Assembly (NCBI GenBank): GCA_020796225.1
Contig: CM036753.1
Location: 87,326,203 to 87,390,202, forward strand
Direction: 5' to 3'
DNA: 64,000 nucleotides
Origin: Arion vulgaris
Taxonomy: Eukaryota > Mollusca > Gastropoda > Stylommatophora > Arionidae
Shown: positions 56,301-60,125 of the stretch, piece after piece
Layout: each line of letters starts with the position of its first letter
How positions within the stretch are numbered: position 1 is the stretch's first letter
The notes under the pieces: model-generated
Seen by the model: the letters and a program-made list of their open reading frames with translations, nothing else
Databases searched by the model: none
What the model was told of the DNA's origin: nothing
Made by a program: the position numbers and the translations under genes

Positions 56301-57267
56301 GCGTAAACCTTTATTACTACTTTTCTATTACAACAATATTATCTAGAAATCTAATTCATTTTTCACAACCAAGACGTTGTGGTCATTGTATTGTAATTTA
56401 TTTATGCTATGTTCACCTACCACTGTTCTGTTCAAGTTATCTCGTTTATTGATATAACAATGTTTTTGTTACTTAGAGAGAGAGAACTTATCAATAGATA
56501 ATACGTATTCTTACTTAACTCCCTTCCTGATCTGCTGGAAAGTTTCCATCTGTTGCTCTACTGTTATTTATTCTGTGTTTTTTTACGCTAATATGTTCTA
56601 AATGACTATTAAATCTTTGTTCCTAATGTCTTAGCTTTATAGCATTTTGGTAAGACTCGGGCGACTCACTTTCCTGATCCAACGCTTTTCAGATATATAT
56701 ATATATATATATTATATCTGTCTACAAAAAAAATGAATGAATAACTAAAAGTGAGAAACAAAACATTTACAAGTAATCTGAGTTAAAGTGGGTAAATGAA
56801 AGACAGAATAGAAAATATGTAACTAAAGAACGCTTGCAAAAAGAATCAGACATAGAAAATGAAATATATTTGGACAAAAACTCGAAGAATATTGATGAGA
56901 AATGTGAGATGATATATGAAATGACCAGAAATGTGAGTAAAGCTATACAAAAACTAGTCATGTAAGAAAATATGTGATTACAAAGATAAAAACAGCTTTG
57001 TAAAGACGCAACATGTACAGCAAAACAGTTGTGTGAAGACAAGAACTATATGAAAAAGTTGTGTGAAGAGTAAACACTAGTTTCTCCTTTTGTTTGTCTA
57101 CAGGTTTGCTAGGTCTGACTGGTGTATGCATGTATGGAACATCAATCATCGACGATGCTAGAAACGGCAAAGCGGCTGTGCAATGGGCATTTCCAGTTAC
57201 TGCTGCATCTGTAACCGGATTGATTGTATGCGGTATACTGATGGCCATTGCCAACCCTATTCACACG
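25876..57267 (+). CDS. claudin/PMP22-superfamily four-helix membrane protein (5 exons, 3' end unresolved)
   Basis: Joined coding parts are 25876-25976, 42696-42792, 47067-47196, 52269-52424 and 57104-57267, giving 216 residues. Seen: helix 1 about 36-60; W61; first loop with G85-L86-W87, C90 and C101; helix 2 about 111-133; cytosolic loop; helix 3 about 156-177; short second loop; helix 4 about 189-211. W-GLW-C-C is the hallmark of claudins, PMP22/EMP and calcium-channel gamma relatives, which act in cell contacts or as channel partners in the plasma membrane. All four junctions keep phase (2, 0, 1, 1) with GT/AG borders. The 34-residue N-terminal tail is longer than in vertebrate claudins (about 7). 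The C-terminal tail is either in an unidentified exon or a read-through to the stop at 57427-57429, which would give 269 residues. Which member of the superfamily it is cannot be said. Confidence 0.85.
26085..26222. repeat. CA-rich microsatellite
   Basis: Imperfect CACA/CATACA tract in intron 1; it explains the long open frames on both strands here. Confidence 0.92.
26262..26515 (+). pseudogene. LINE 3' fragment, strongly decayed (family G-like)
   Basis: The order ATAAACAACATACAGAAAAC, TATTTCGGTAGCATGAAAC, AACAGGAACGGCAAGACG and GAGGCGGGAGAATCAAAT parallels family G copies at 45330-45550, but with many changes. Confidence 0.55.
26590..27080 (-). pseudogene. LINE 3' fragment, decayed
   Basis: On the - strand, broken frames give a KKQQIKWFDHISRLPTDSAI-like segment, comparable with EKQRIKWFGHLMR of the element at 53201-54218. 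The + strand frames here are antisense. Confidence 0.55.
27146..27208. repeat. TA microsatellite
   Basis: About 22 TA dinucleotides, then mixed ATACATATATAT. Confidence 0.95.
27235..27390 (+). pseudogene. LINE 3' fragment, short
   Basis: GGAAGCATGGTTCTTGGAGC, GGAACGACCCAGACGAAGTG, CATGACGCTGGAGGAATAGG and GAGACAGAGAGTTTTTCAGG parallel 26340-26480 and family G ends. Confidence 0.55.
27400..27530. repeat. dispersed repeat I
   Basis: Shares CTTCTGACTGATTTTTACGT and flanking blocks with 44665-44825, including a CTTCTTCTT-type start. Family unknown. Confidence 0.65.
27531..28524. other. unannotated intron sequence
   Basis: About 990 bases of intron 1 with no recognised gene or repeat apart from a short TA/A run near 27737. 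Confidence 0.45.
28525..29060 (+). pseudogene. RTE-type LINE 3' fragment
   Basis: A single 126-codon frame (28609-28989) covers MYGRESWTMNKQSIRSLEA, LIKRIRIRQSFFFGHIMR, LEHLVTTGKIQGSRDRERQR and MLDGLTSWL, then the element terminus with GGCAGGCATGACACTTGAT. It is a close paralogue of 21808-22530 and is 5'-truncated in the post-RT region. Confidence 0.88.
29317..29388. repeat. TA microsatellite, interrupted
   Basis: Two TA runs separated by TTTATTA, at the 3' border of the LINE fragment that follows. Confidence 0.95.
29395..30730 (-). pseudogene. LINE reverse transcriptase fragment (RTE/Jockey-like)
   Basis: Two long - strand frames cover RT and downstream parts. The upstream one (30128-30616) contains the catalytic box LLFADDAALVAHSE. 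The downstream one (29655-30185) contains LNGNHLTPVKKCCNLGSMVT, SSLLYGSETWTAYSRHERRL and RRLRWLGHE. The last 250 bases (to 29395) encode the C-terminal RYKDVCKASMENFSI-like and LEKRLVELNDKREK stretches. The junction near 30150 is a frame shift, and no 5' RT domains or endonuclease are visible, so it is a dead, 5'-truncated copy in intron 1. Its 3' 250 bases recur at 46743-46985. Confidence 0.9.
30731..31554. other. unannotated intron sequence
   Basis: A 91-codon - strand frame at 30984-31259 has no recognisable domain. Nothing else is identified. Confidence 0.4.
31555..31735. repeat. minisatellite, 58-bp unit, 3 copies
   Basis: Units start at 31555, 31613 and 31671; each contains CATATCACCAGGAATGTACA and CTAAACGTATTTCTT. 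Confidence 0.95.
31736..32604. other. unannotated intron sequence
   Basis: Frames of 82 (+, 32154-32402) and 76 (-, 32120-32350) codons overlap. The stretch 32110-32400 is less AT-rich than its surroundings and could be an old repeat or an unrecognised exon, but I see no domain and no convincing splice-site pair. Confidence 0.35.
32605..32845 (+). pseudogene. RTE-type LINE 3' end, family G
   Basis: Encodes YFGHI, a glycine/arginine-rich RVPGRRGRPRRRW block, and ELTRDRVNFICAAKRATSYK with frame breaks. Ends at GACTTGATTT. Confidence 0.82.
32960..33110 (-). repeat. short repeat H
   Basis: Inverse of 49012-49136: tail GATTGATTGATAG, then ATCATTGCAATTTGGTGA-like, TCTTCCTTATACAGGAAGAT and CAGCGATACTGCACGAAC. 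Divergence is high. Confidence 0.55.
33225..33380 (-). repeat. possible tRNA-derived SINE
   Basis: A B-box match, GGTTCGATCTC, on the - strand at about 33325-33335 with an upstream A-box-like GGTACTAATATC. Only one copy is seen here, so the call is tentative. Confidence 0.35.
33381..33879. other. unannotated intron sequence
   Basis: No gene or recognised repeat. Confidence 0.45.
33880..34142 (+). repeat. SINE family A with duplicated head
   Basis: The A-box head is present twice, 30 bases apart: GAGGATCTGGAACAAGTGGT at about 33880 and GAGGCTCTGTGAATAAGTGG at 33910, both followed by TTAAGTCGTT. The rest is a diverged family A body ending GCATTGAAGTCAGTCTTTTG. The next SINE starts one base later. 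Confidence 0.85.
34143..34395 (+). repeat. SINE family A (well preserved), tandem with the previous copy
   Basis: Head GGGGTCTCTGTGGCTGAGTG, B box GGGTTCGAATCCGA, body AGGATTGTTGTCGGAGATAC, end CAATCCTTCGGCTTTAAAAC. A short deletion lies between the A and B boxes. Confidence 0.93.
34758..35566 (-). mobile_element. Penelope-like retroelement fragment with inverted terminal repeats
   Basis: The 65-base ends 34761-34825 and 35455-35519 are inverted copies (starting CACGTAATCAAAAAGTAC and, read inversely, CACGTAAGCACAAAGTAC). The whole is flanked by a perfect TGTGTCTAGAATA at 34745-34757 and 35566-35578. The - strand encodes a GIY-YIG endonuclease: LIYPIICKRCNKAYIGETGK (35288-35476 frame), then, in the same frame after one TGA, QHLRDIRQ, VHFNDTGH and ENRLILLYGTLRTHGLN (35066-35275). 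The stop stands where intact relatives have the conserved arginine after the YIGET block. No RT remains. GIY-YIG plus inverted terminal repeats identifies Penelope. Confidence 0.92.
35790..36190 (-). pseudogene. RTE/Jockey-type LINE 3' fragment
   Basis: Closely parallels 5155-5665 through GTTACATAGGACCTGTAAGC, GAGACCGATCTTTCTTGCCT, CATATCTCCATCTTCTCCTT and ATCTTTAGTTATTTTCCAAC. Truncated at about 36190. Confidence 0.78.
36306..36935. repeat. 42-bp minisatellite split by a LINE insertion
   Basis: About four units of GATTGATGCACATTTGCACG plus TCACTACAGTAACTGATGG lie at 36306-36475; a further unit (AACTGATGATGTGATTGACA) continues at 36894-36935 beyond the insertion. Confidence 0.9.
36476..36882 (-). 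pseudogene. LINE C-terminal fragment with C2H2-like finger, 11-bp target duplication
   Basis: The - strand 83-codon frame reads SFGIDVNSWENSAQDRSAW, then a basic KGQNRKAVK and a terminal zinc-finger-like CPHCSRTFQARIGLTSHLRTH (C-x2-C ... H-x3-H), the typical end of this RTE-like LINE group; the preceding 70 bases continue the coding pattern. It is flanked by TCACTATGGTA at 36465-36475 and 36883-36893, showing a severely 5'-truncated insertion. Confidence 0.9.
37080..37690 (+). pseudogene. LINE 3' fragment, strongly decayed
   Basis: Broken + strand frames show KKAKLSQCSTKSGK, a LNPKTKLKTNRSNVIG-like piece, SECWKKEIQHHT-like residues and KCLRRILRIVLP, the post-RT order also seen at 5155-5665. 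Confidence 0.65.
37790..38560. other. GC-richer unclassified block with a strong hairpin
   Basis: This block has a base composition clearly less AT-rich than its flanks. It holds a perfect 12-bp inverted repeat (CCAGACTCCCAA at 38177-38188 and TTGGGAGTCTGG at 38215-38226) with a further GGGC/GCCC pairing inside. Short open frames cross 37972-38163 (+) and 38040-38249 (-), but no domain is evident. It could be a dispersed repeat with RNA structure; only one copy is visible here. Confidence 0.4.
38561..38879. other. unannotated intron sequence
   Basis: No gene or recognised repeat. Confidence 0.45.
38880..39150 (+). repeat. dispersed repeat F
   Basis: Begins CGCCCGAGTGGTTACAGGGG, contains CATGCATGTCGTAAGAGGCG and GGCAAAGATCAAACATATCA, and ends near AAGAACGAACGCAAAGAAGA. 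Other copies: 10614 (-), 39650 (+), 46370 (-). A faint A-box-like CCGAGTGGTTA opens the element, so it may be tRNA-derived, but no B box is evident. Confidence 0.75.
39160..39460 (-). pseudogene. LINE fragment, decayed
   Basis: Shares ACTGCATGCAATTTCTACAT, ACCGCTCTATCCTGGGAAAT and CTCATCTTTCTCAGTGAAAT with the starts of the 35790 and 5155 fragments, then diverges. Confidence 0.55.
39519..39622. repeat. two AT microsatellites
   Basis: AT runs at 39519-39548 and 39602-39622 separated by about 50 bases. Confidence 0.9.
39650..39900 (+). repeat. dispersed repeat F
   Basis: Contains TGCAGGGGCTCGAAGGGGAG, GTAGTAAGAAGCGACTGAGG, a CTAGGAAAGCTACC block and AATCACAAAGAGTGGACAA. It represents a different sub-type from 38880, closer to 46370-46615. 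Confidence 0.75.
39901..40470. other. unannotated intron sequence
   Basis: No gene or recognised repeat apart from a short TA run near 40338. Confidence 0.45.
40479..40730 (-). repeat. SINE family A, with short target duplication
   Basis: - strand copy with B box GGGTTCGAATCCGGACC and CAGAACAACAGAGTTCGTGC; flanked by ATCAGGGA at 40471-40478 and 40731-40738. Opposite-strand frames over it (60-79 codons) are not genes. Confidence 0.92.
40755..41400 (+). pseudogene. LINE fragment (end of RT to post-RT)
   Basis: + strand frame has EEFGLTISLIKTSVMVQ, the conserved segment that follows the catalytic FADD box, then YKLKVVNSSS; after the inserted repeat H the pattern continues with broken frames up to HALYGDPSFVTKTLGE. 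It is interrupted by repeat H at 40992-41089. Confidence 0.75.
40992..41089 (+). repeat. short repeat H inserted in a LINE fragment, 11-bp target duplication
   Basis: Matches the distal part of 49012-49136 (GTGTAAGAAAGAGATCGGAG, CACCGAAGTGCAATGATGAT) and ends in ATCAAATCAATCAAT. It is flanked by CTCACTAGATG at 40981-40991 and 41090-41100, which proves mobility. Confidence 0.88.
41461..41900. repeat. minisatellite, 37-bp unit, about 12 copies
   Basis: Units contain GACTAGATGACAAGTTTAAG and CATCCTACATGACTAAT; edge units are diverged, central ones nearly identical. Confidence 0.96.
42142..42624. repeat. minisatellite, 39-bp unit, 12 copies, just upstream of exon 2
   Basis: Units contain ACATGCAGTCTATGTGTAGA and CATTTCACTTGATTTGTT with a T/G alternation (TTTACA or TTGACA). 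The unit equals 13 codons, so long frames stay open on both strands (160 and 215 codons). They are artefacts: the + frame crosses the exon 2 acceptor in the wrong phase. It ends 71 bases before exon 2. Confidence 0.97.
42696..42792 (+). CDS. claudin-like gene, exon 2 (first membrane helix)
   Basis: Acceptor TTATGTTTCAG, donor CAG|gtaaac, 97 bases. After completing the split arginine codon it encodes 32 residues: SLLYRVSFLAILPLFAIFLM, then GFTSPFW and a basic end. This is a hydrophobic helix followed by the first conserved tryptophan of the claudin signature. The other two frames of this exon do not connect to exons 1 and 3. Confidence 0.88.
42862..42922 (+). other. possible cryptic or alternative exon
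   Basis: Strong acceptor-like CCTCTTCTTCAG and donor-like CAG|gtcagt bracket 61 bases, 69 bases after exon 2. Inclusion would shift the frame and reach a TGA after ten codons. Its last bases (GCATCAG|GT) copy the end of exon 2. Confidence 0.3.
43054..43222 (-). mobile_element. solo terminal repeat of a Penelope-like element
   Basis: Matches the left end of the 34758 element for about 150 bases (CACGTAATCACAAAGTACTG, CAATGACAAAATACAGCAAC, CGAACAACAGGAGTGACAAA). It has its own flanking duplication, ATTGATTTCAAA, at 43042-43053 and 43223-43234. Confidence 0.9.
43235..43604. other. unannotated intron sequence
   Basis: No gene or recognised repeat. Confidence 0.45.
43605..43690. repeat. TA then GA compound microsatellite
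   Basis: About 22 TA dinucleotides followed directly by an interrupted GA run. Confidence 0.97.
43785..44069 (+). other. unrecognised open frame in intron 2
   Basis: 94 codons from ATG 43785 (a four-codon extension is open upstream). The product is hydrophobic in its middle and end (SGLFLPAAECILVYWLA; FSLRLFIFISLYSTY), so it could encode two membrane segments, but I recognise no family. There is no claudin-phase splice support. It may be chance in AT-rich intron. Confidence 0.25.
44180..44660. repeat. diverged large tandem repeat (about 200-bp period) with AT insert
   Basis: Blocks ACGTTCTGATATAACCAAAA / CTCGTTCTTAAATTGAAAGG / GCATGCCTCGG recur in order at about 44205, 44385 and 44605. The first unit contains a 46-base AT microsatellite (44298-44343). 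A shorter 45-bp duplication (ATATGCTTGCTTGGATTATC / CGCAAGG) sits at 44490-44575. Confidence 0.75.
44665..44830. repeat. dispersed repeat I
   Basis: Shares GCTTCTGACTGATTTTTACG with 27400-27530 plus neighbouring blocks. Confidence 0.65.
44831..45189. other. unannotated intron sequence
   Basis: No gene or recognised repeat. Confidence 0.45.
45190..45590 (+). pseudogene. RTE-type LINE 3' end, family G
   Basis: + strand order: RKNTDVLKELKIKDNWLINN, ILYSKIRLGHTKRHD, a GRRGRPRR-like block, DEVGELARDKVNFRCAAK and a GATGATGATGG tail. Frames are broken. The 105-codon - strand frame is its antisense. Confidence 0.85.
45591..45989. other. unannotated intron sequence
   Basis: No gene or recognised repeat. 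Confidence 0.45.
45990..46320 (-). pseudogene. LINE C-terminal fragment
   Basis: - strand reads GHVTRINDCQIASDIPYGKP, then a stretch with DFKALDRNIHD and a tryptophan-containing end, matching the segment just before the zinc-finger terminus of the 36476-36882 type. The + strand frames (45981-46302) are antisense. Confidence 0.65.
46370..46615 (-). repeat. dispersed repeat F
   Basis: Inverse of 39650-39900: GTTTGTGATTTGTATGGGAT, TAAGAGCGATTGTATGTTGT, CTTAGGCCACTACTTTAGTC and CTTTGTTTCCCTAGCGAGGC. Confidence 0.75.
46743..46985 (-). pseudogene. LINE 3' terminal fragment next to exon 3
   Basis: Shares about 240 bases with the terminus of the 29395-30730 element (GGTCAATTGGCAAGTATTTT, CAACTTCTGCGTTTTCGCTT, CACATTTGATGGAACC). 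It ends about 80 bases before exon 3. Confidence 0.85.
47067..47196 (+). CDS. claudin-like gene, exon 3 (first extracellular loop)
   Basis: Acceptor GACATTCATTTAG, donor CTT|gtgagt, 130 bases (43 codons plus one base). It encodes the loop with VGLWRVCDGTDYSDITDC: the GLW motif, cysteine three residues on and a second cysteine after ten residues, the diagnostic pattern of the claudin superfamily. The two cysteines are expected to pair. The other frames contain stops. Confidence 0.9.
47197..48214. other. intron 3 start, pyrimidine-rich
   Basis: 47450-47690 and 48080-48210 are TC-rich low-complexity sequence, which explains long serine/leucine/phenylalanine frames on the + strand (47339-47728 and others). 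No gene is recognised. Confidence 0.55.
48215..48390. repeat. CATA/CACA microsatellite
   Basis: Imperfect CATACATA and CACACATA tract of about 175 bases. Confidence 0.95.
48640..48852 (-). repeat. SINE family B, with target duplication
   Basis: - strand family B; flanks GATTGTCT at 48632-48639 and 48853-48860. Confidence 0.92.
49012..49136 (+). repeat. short repeat H (longest copy)
   Basis: Runs GAGACCCTCGTCGGTGCTAC, GTAGCTGAGATCGTCCTTGT, AGAAATCGAAGCACATATAG and ends TCCTATCAATCAATCATG. It lacks clear tRNA boxes; the tail resembles the TTGATTGAT tail of the RTE-type LINE at 22530 read inversely. Confidence 0.75.
49375..49570 (+). repeat. SINE family B, with 12-bp target duplication
   Basis: Sense copy; flanked by AAGATATGAGAG at 49363-49374 and 49571-49582. 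Confidence 0.96.
49583..50292. other. unannotated intron sequence
   Basis: About 700 bases with no recognised gene or repeat. Confidence 0.45.
50305..50561 (+). mobile_element. 5'-truncated LINE 3' end with 12-bp target duplication
   Basis: A 257-bp copy of the terminus of the 53201-54218 element (ACATACAGTACATCGAGAAC, CGGCCATCTAATGAGAATGG, GGCAAATGTGGTTAAGATAA). It ends in GATAAGATAAGATAAG, a pentanucleotide tail, and is flanked by ACTCCTGACTAG at 50293-50304 and 50562-50573. This is textbook target-primed insertion. Confidence 0.95.
50673..50796 (+). repeat. dispersed repeat D
   Basis: Second copy of the repeat inserted in the SINE at 19887-20021. Confidence 0.75.
50940..51190 (-). repeat. 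possible SINE K
   Basis: - strand has GGTTATGTGTTCAACATCCC (weak B-box resemblance) and a tail TGAATCAATCAATCCGGTA. Only one copy is seen here, so this is tentative. Confidence 0.4.
51370..51605. repeat. diverged minisatellite, about 66-bp unit
   Basis: Three to four units built on TTGGTAGATCTAGGATATCT / TGTTGACATCTATTCTAAAA recur with many changes; related fragments continue past the two SINEs at 52130-52210. Confidence 0.7.
51622..51885 (+). repeat. SINE family A (diverged)
   Basis: Head GGTCTCTGTTGTCAAGTGGT, B box GGGTTTGAATTTGG, body TGGAGCTAGAGA, end AACCCGGTATAATAGAAATA. Confidence 0.85.
51914..52119 (+). repeat. SINE family B, with 10-bp target duplication
   Basis: Sense copy 150 bases before exon 4; flanked by AAACAGTTCA at 51904-51913 and 52120-52129. 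Confidence 0.95.
52269..52424 (+). CDS. claudin-like gene, exon 4 (second helix and cytosolic loop)
   Basis: Acceptor TCTTTCTACTCTACAG, donor CAG|gtatgt, 156 bases. It completes a tyrosine codon and encodes a hydrophobic helix (LIVCQTMLCLSLIFTVFSLI), then a charged loop (YDIEEGNEVRTKRPE) and the start of helix 3 (MNAILA). Both phases agree with exons 3 and 5. Its last 12 bases are the first part of a 20-bp tandem array. Confidence 0.9.
52413..52612. repeat. 20-bp minisatellite made of repeated splice donors
   Basis: Ten exact-length units of CCATTTTAGYAGGTATGTTT. The first unit has 12 exonic bases and 8 intronic bases, and carries C at the variable site (GCAG|gtatgt); the other nine carry T (GTAG|gtatgt). 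Every unit therefore holds a strong 5' splice site. Confidence 0.97.
52613..53146. other. unannotated intron sequence
   Basis: A 90-codon + frame (52825-53097) lacks a recognisable domain and splice support. Nothing else is identified. Confidence 0.4.
53201..54218 (+). mobile_element. 5'-truncated LINE with RT domain and long target duplication
   Basis: + strand 126-codon frame (53228-53608) has SSGVRQGCVLAPILFNIYID, the RT palm motif, and LLFADDQSIIYNNEHKLQ, the catalytic box, then KMNTSKTEVMTISRS. After frame breaks it continues with a FKYLRSIFTADGKMDREIE-like region and EKQRIKWFGHLMRMEPHLLP. It ends GATAAGATAAGATAAG like 50305-50561. Flanks: GAATATAGTCAAACAATTAT starts both 53147 and 54219, and similarity runs about 53 bases with a few mismatches. 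Confidence 0.92.
54285..54510 (-). repeat. SINE family A (diverged)
   Basis: - strand head GAAGTGGTAAAGACG, B box GTAGGCTCGAATCCAG and ACGGCGTTCGTGG; end CAATGAAGTCAGTCA. Confidence 0.85.
54511..55394. other. unannotated intron sequence
   Basis: About 880 bases with no recognised gene or repeat. Confidence 0.45.
55395..55760 (-). pseudogene. RTE-type LINE 3' fragment with ATC tail
   Basis: ATCATCATCATCATG run (55399-55414) followed by CACGTAATCTGGTGTAGGAA and, on the - strand, the decayed post-RT order of the 9819 and 22300 fragments (for example the complement of TTTACCTGTTGTGACCATGT). Confidence 0.65.
55761..57103. other. unannotated end of intron 4
   Basis: 55985-56260 may be a very old - strand LINE piece (a KTIFQKIKDNK-like stretch), too decayed to be sure. 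A short AT run lies at 56695-56712. No gene is recognised up to the exon 5 acceptor. Confidence 0.4.
57104..57267 (+). CDS. claudin-like gene, exon 5 (third and fourth helices)
   Basis: Acceptor CCTTTTGTTTGTCTACAG, donor ACG|gtatgt, 164 bases. It completes a glycine codon and encodes the rest of helix 3 (LLGLTGVCMYGTSII), a short loop (DDARNGKAAVQ) and helix 4 (WAFPVTAASVTGLIVCGILM), ending near NPIHT. The frame stays open after the donor to a TAG at 57427-57429, so the exon could be terminal with 53 more residues made of a repeat-derived tail. Confidence 0.88.
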
Positions 57268-57426
57268 GTATGTTATCTATTGAACCTAACGTATATGGTT
57301 TGTTTTCTCTTGAACTCAGTTCACACGGTTTGTGATCTTGTGAGATCAATACACACGGTACAGCATCTCACGAACGTAATACACACACACGATATGTCAT
57401 CCCATTATCTCAATACACACATTAAG
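57256..57426. repeat. degenerate 30-bp array overlapping the exon 5 donor
   Basis: Five to six units aligned on CCTATTCACACGGTATGTTA ... TTGAA. The first unit has 12 exonic bases. Later units keep CACACGG but the donor decays: GTATGT, GTTTGT, GTTTGT, GTACAG, then ATATGT. Confidence 0.8.
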
Positions 57427-57429
57427 TAG

Positions 57430-57935
57430 ATACAAAAGAAGGAAAAACATTAAGTAGACATGTCAGTAGGAAATACATAATGTAGCGTTGCATAACTTAG
57501 CTGTTATATATCGTTACACAACTTAGCTATAGTCCCCGATAGTGAACTTTATAAAACTCTGCGATAGTAACAGTGTTCTGGAATTCGAGTTCTGCTTGGC
57601 TAAACATTTTCAGTGTGCACACGGTACTAAGTTTGGCTACAGAGAACCCTGAACTTTTACTTGGGGATCTAATTTACAATTACCTCTTTAGTCGGAGTAA
57701 GGCTCACCTTAATGGAGACGGACACAGGTTATAAGAAAAGCAAACGTTTACGCAAAAAGTCAATCAGATAAATCATATTAGGCGCCATGACTATGCCTGA
57801 ATTCAAAGTTGGAGAACAAAAGGGAAAAAACCCACAAAAAGCTAACTTTGTTTTTGTACATCATTCACTTGTTAGTTGTTATATATCATTCACTTGTTAG
57901 TTGTTATATATCATTCACTTTCTCACTGTTGTATA
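57430..57935. other. unannotated sequence
   Basis: Only a short duplication of ATATCATTCACTTGTTAGTT near 57860-57905 is seen. No further exon of the claudin-like gene is identified. Confidence 0.45.
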
Positions 57936-58193
57936 CAGGGTGTTCAAGATAATTGCAGCCCCATTGACAATTCGAAAGCTGCCAGGTACAAATTGAGTTG
58001 TGTTTATTTACTATTTAAACCGGTTCTGACTAGCTCGTCCTACGTCACATTTGTTCATCGCCCCTTTCCGCACTACAATTACACACCGTCACACAACCTT
58101 GACCTATACTACGTCATAACTGAACCTTCCCATTTCCATACATATATGCCAGATTAGCTCCATTCACGGGCTGCAATTATCTTGAACACCCTG
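57936..58193 (+). mobile_element. Tc1/mariner-like MITE (best copy)
   Basis: Ends CAGGGTGTTCAAGATAATTG and its inverse CAATTATCTTGAACACCCTG pair perfectly and the pairing extends through GCAGCCC/GGGCTGC, at least 27 bases. TA lies on both sides (57934-57935 and 58194-58195). 258 bp, noncoding. The other copy (4907-5115) is inverted and more decayed. Confidence 0.95.
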
Positions 58194-58195
58194 TA

Positions 58196-58330
58196 TATTA
58201 TTACATATCTTACTGTTGTAGTATATCATTACATATCTTAGCTCTTGTAGTATATCATTTACATATTTTAGTTGGTGTTGTATTTCGTTACATATCTTAG
58301 TTGGTGTTGTATTTCGTTACATTTCTGAAC
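58196..58330. repeat. short tandem repeat, about 28-bp unit
   Basis: Units of TTACATATCTTAGTTGGTGT type repeated four to five times. Confidence 0.8.
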
Positions 58331-58544
58331 TATCTACTGACACCTCTAACGACTTTATCTTGCGAACGTTTGTCCATAATCGCTAACTTGGTTCGCCCTA
58401 CTGTACAATCTACCATCTGAGCAAATAAATATCATACCAGTCTTCTCTTAGCCAAATGTCAAAACTTATTATCTCACGTATATTAGATTCTGCTGTCAAA
58501 TATCTCACAGATTACGATATATTGATAAATGTGTTCATTAGTTT

Positions 58545-58990
58545 GATGTACTGACGAATATGTCACAGATTTTTATGTTATAGTTACGAATATATGTCAT
58601 AGATTATATTATAGTTACGAATATGTCATAAATTAGATTATAGTGACGAATGTCACACAATATTTTATTGTGTCGAATATGTCACTGATTTTTATGTTAT
58701 AGTGACGAATATATATGCCATATAATATTTTATAGTGATGAGTATATGTCATTTAATATTTTATAGTGATGGATATGTCATAGATTATGTTTTAGTGACG
58801 AATATGTCACATAATATTTTATTGTGACGAATATGTCACATATTCTGTTATAGTGACAAATATGTCCCAGCTTATGTTACAGTGAGGAATTTGTCACAGA
58901 ATATGTTATAGTAAAGAATATGTCACAGCATATTTTTAAAGGGACTAATATGTTCACATATTATACTGACGAATACGTCATATAGCTTCT
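58545..58990. repeat. degenerate minisatellite, about 30-bp unit, about 15 copies
   Basis: Units on GACGAATATGTCACAGATT and TTATGTTATAGT, highly diverged and of variable length. Confidence 0.85.
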
Positions 58991-59007
58991 ATTATGCTAT
59001 TATTGTT

Positions 59008-59212
59008 TAGAACACATTGCGACGACCGGTAAAATCGAGGGTAGACGAGACCGAGGAAGACAGAGAGAGAACATTTTGGATAGCCTGACTTCATGGCACG
59101 GTAGAGCGTCAACATCTGAGTTTATAGCAAACACCAGCGACAGAGATTTGTGGAGATCCATGATCGCCTACGTCAGCCGGCACGGCACTTGATGATGATG
59201 ATGATGGTTATG
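59008..59212 (+). pseudogene. RTE-type LINE 3' end with GAT tail
   Basis: Encodes EHIATTGKIEGRRDRGRQRE, NILDSLTSWHGRASTSEFI and RDLWRSMIAYVSRHGT, followed by TGATGATGATGATGATGG. Reads open without a frame break over about 60 codons and is the best preserved terminus of this family here. Confidence 0.88.
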
Positions 59213-59939
59213 CTATACTGAAGAAAATGTCACAGAAATGGGTAGCCATCACGACAGTCGACATAATTATTTGATTTCAAGCTGTCGTTAGAGACTACAG
59301 TCATACAATTTATTGAATCATATTATTGTGACACAAAATTGACGTACACTAATGAGTTGGAGAGAAAAAACGTACAACACATTTGCACAATTTCAAATGT
59401 CAAACTTAATAACTGTATTCACTAAGCTGTCACATTAGAATCATCAAATCGACAGTCGGATCCTAAATGAACATTTGTTTAGCCCTTTTATTGTATCTGA
59501 ATTTCAGACTGAGAACAAATTATGATATTTCTACATCATTATCTTATATTTAAGCAAGGACTAACTTTAAACTTCAGTATTTTCTCTCGCTTTTCTGTGG
59601 TACGATCCACAATTTAATTCTAATACAATTTCACGGGTTTTCCTCCCATATTTGCACAAGTTGTATTCATATTTTCCCTTCAACATTTGTCATCGGGGCA
59701 ACTTTTTAATAGATTTTTCACAAATCGTAATCGTTTAATAAAATATAATATTAATATATTTCAATTAAATTACACATACCGGTTCGATTTTAAGCATCCA
59801 TTTTCTTGTCTTCTTTATATTTCCTTCTTCAAATGTTTTATAACTTGTTCATTATTTCCAGGTTCGTTTTCTCTTCCAATTTTCTGTGTCTTCTTCATGT
59901 TTCTTACACGTAGATAAATAAGCAATCTGTATTTTCTGT
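59213..59939. other. unannotated sequence
   Basis: No gene or recognised repeat in about 730 bases. Confidence 0.45.
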
Positions 59940-60125
59940 TCATAAAGTGTATATTTTATTATTTGAATATCTTGGCTCTATAATTAAAGACAATGGAGAT
60001 TGTACGAAAGAAATTAGAAGTCTATCTGTGGTTTTCCAGAAGGTGGTCAGCATAAAGAAATTGTATATGTTTCTTGCAACTTTCACTTTTTTTGTTAAGC
60101 AGAAAGTAATGTATACTTTATTATC
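59940..60125 (+). pseudogene. LINE RT-region fragment
   Basis: 60-codon + frame with FEYLGSIIKDNGDCTKEIRS, the conserved post-RT segment of RTE-like LINEs. It is truncated on both sides. Confidence 0.8.
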
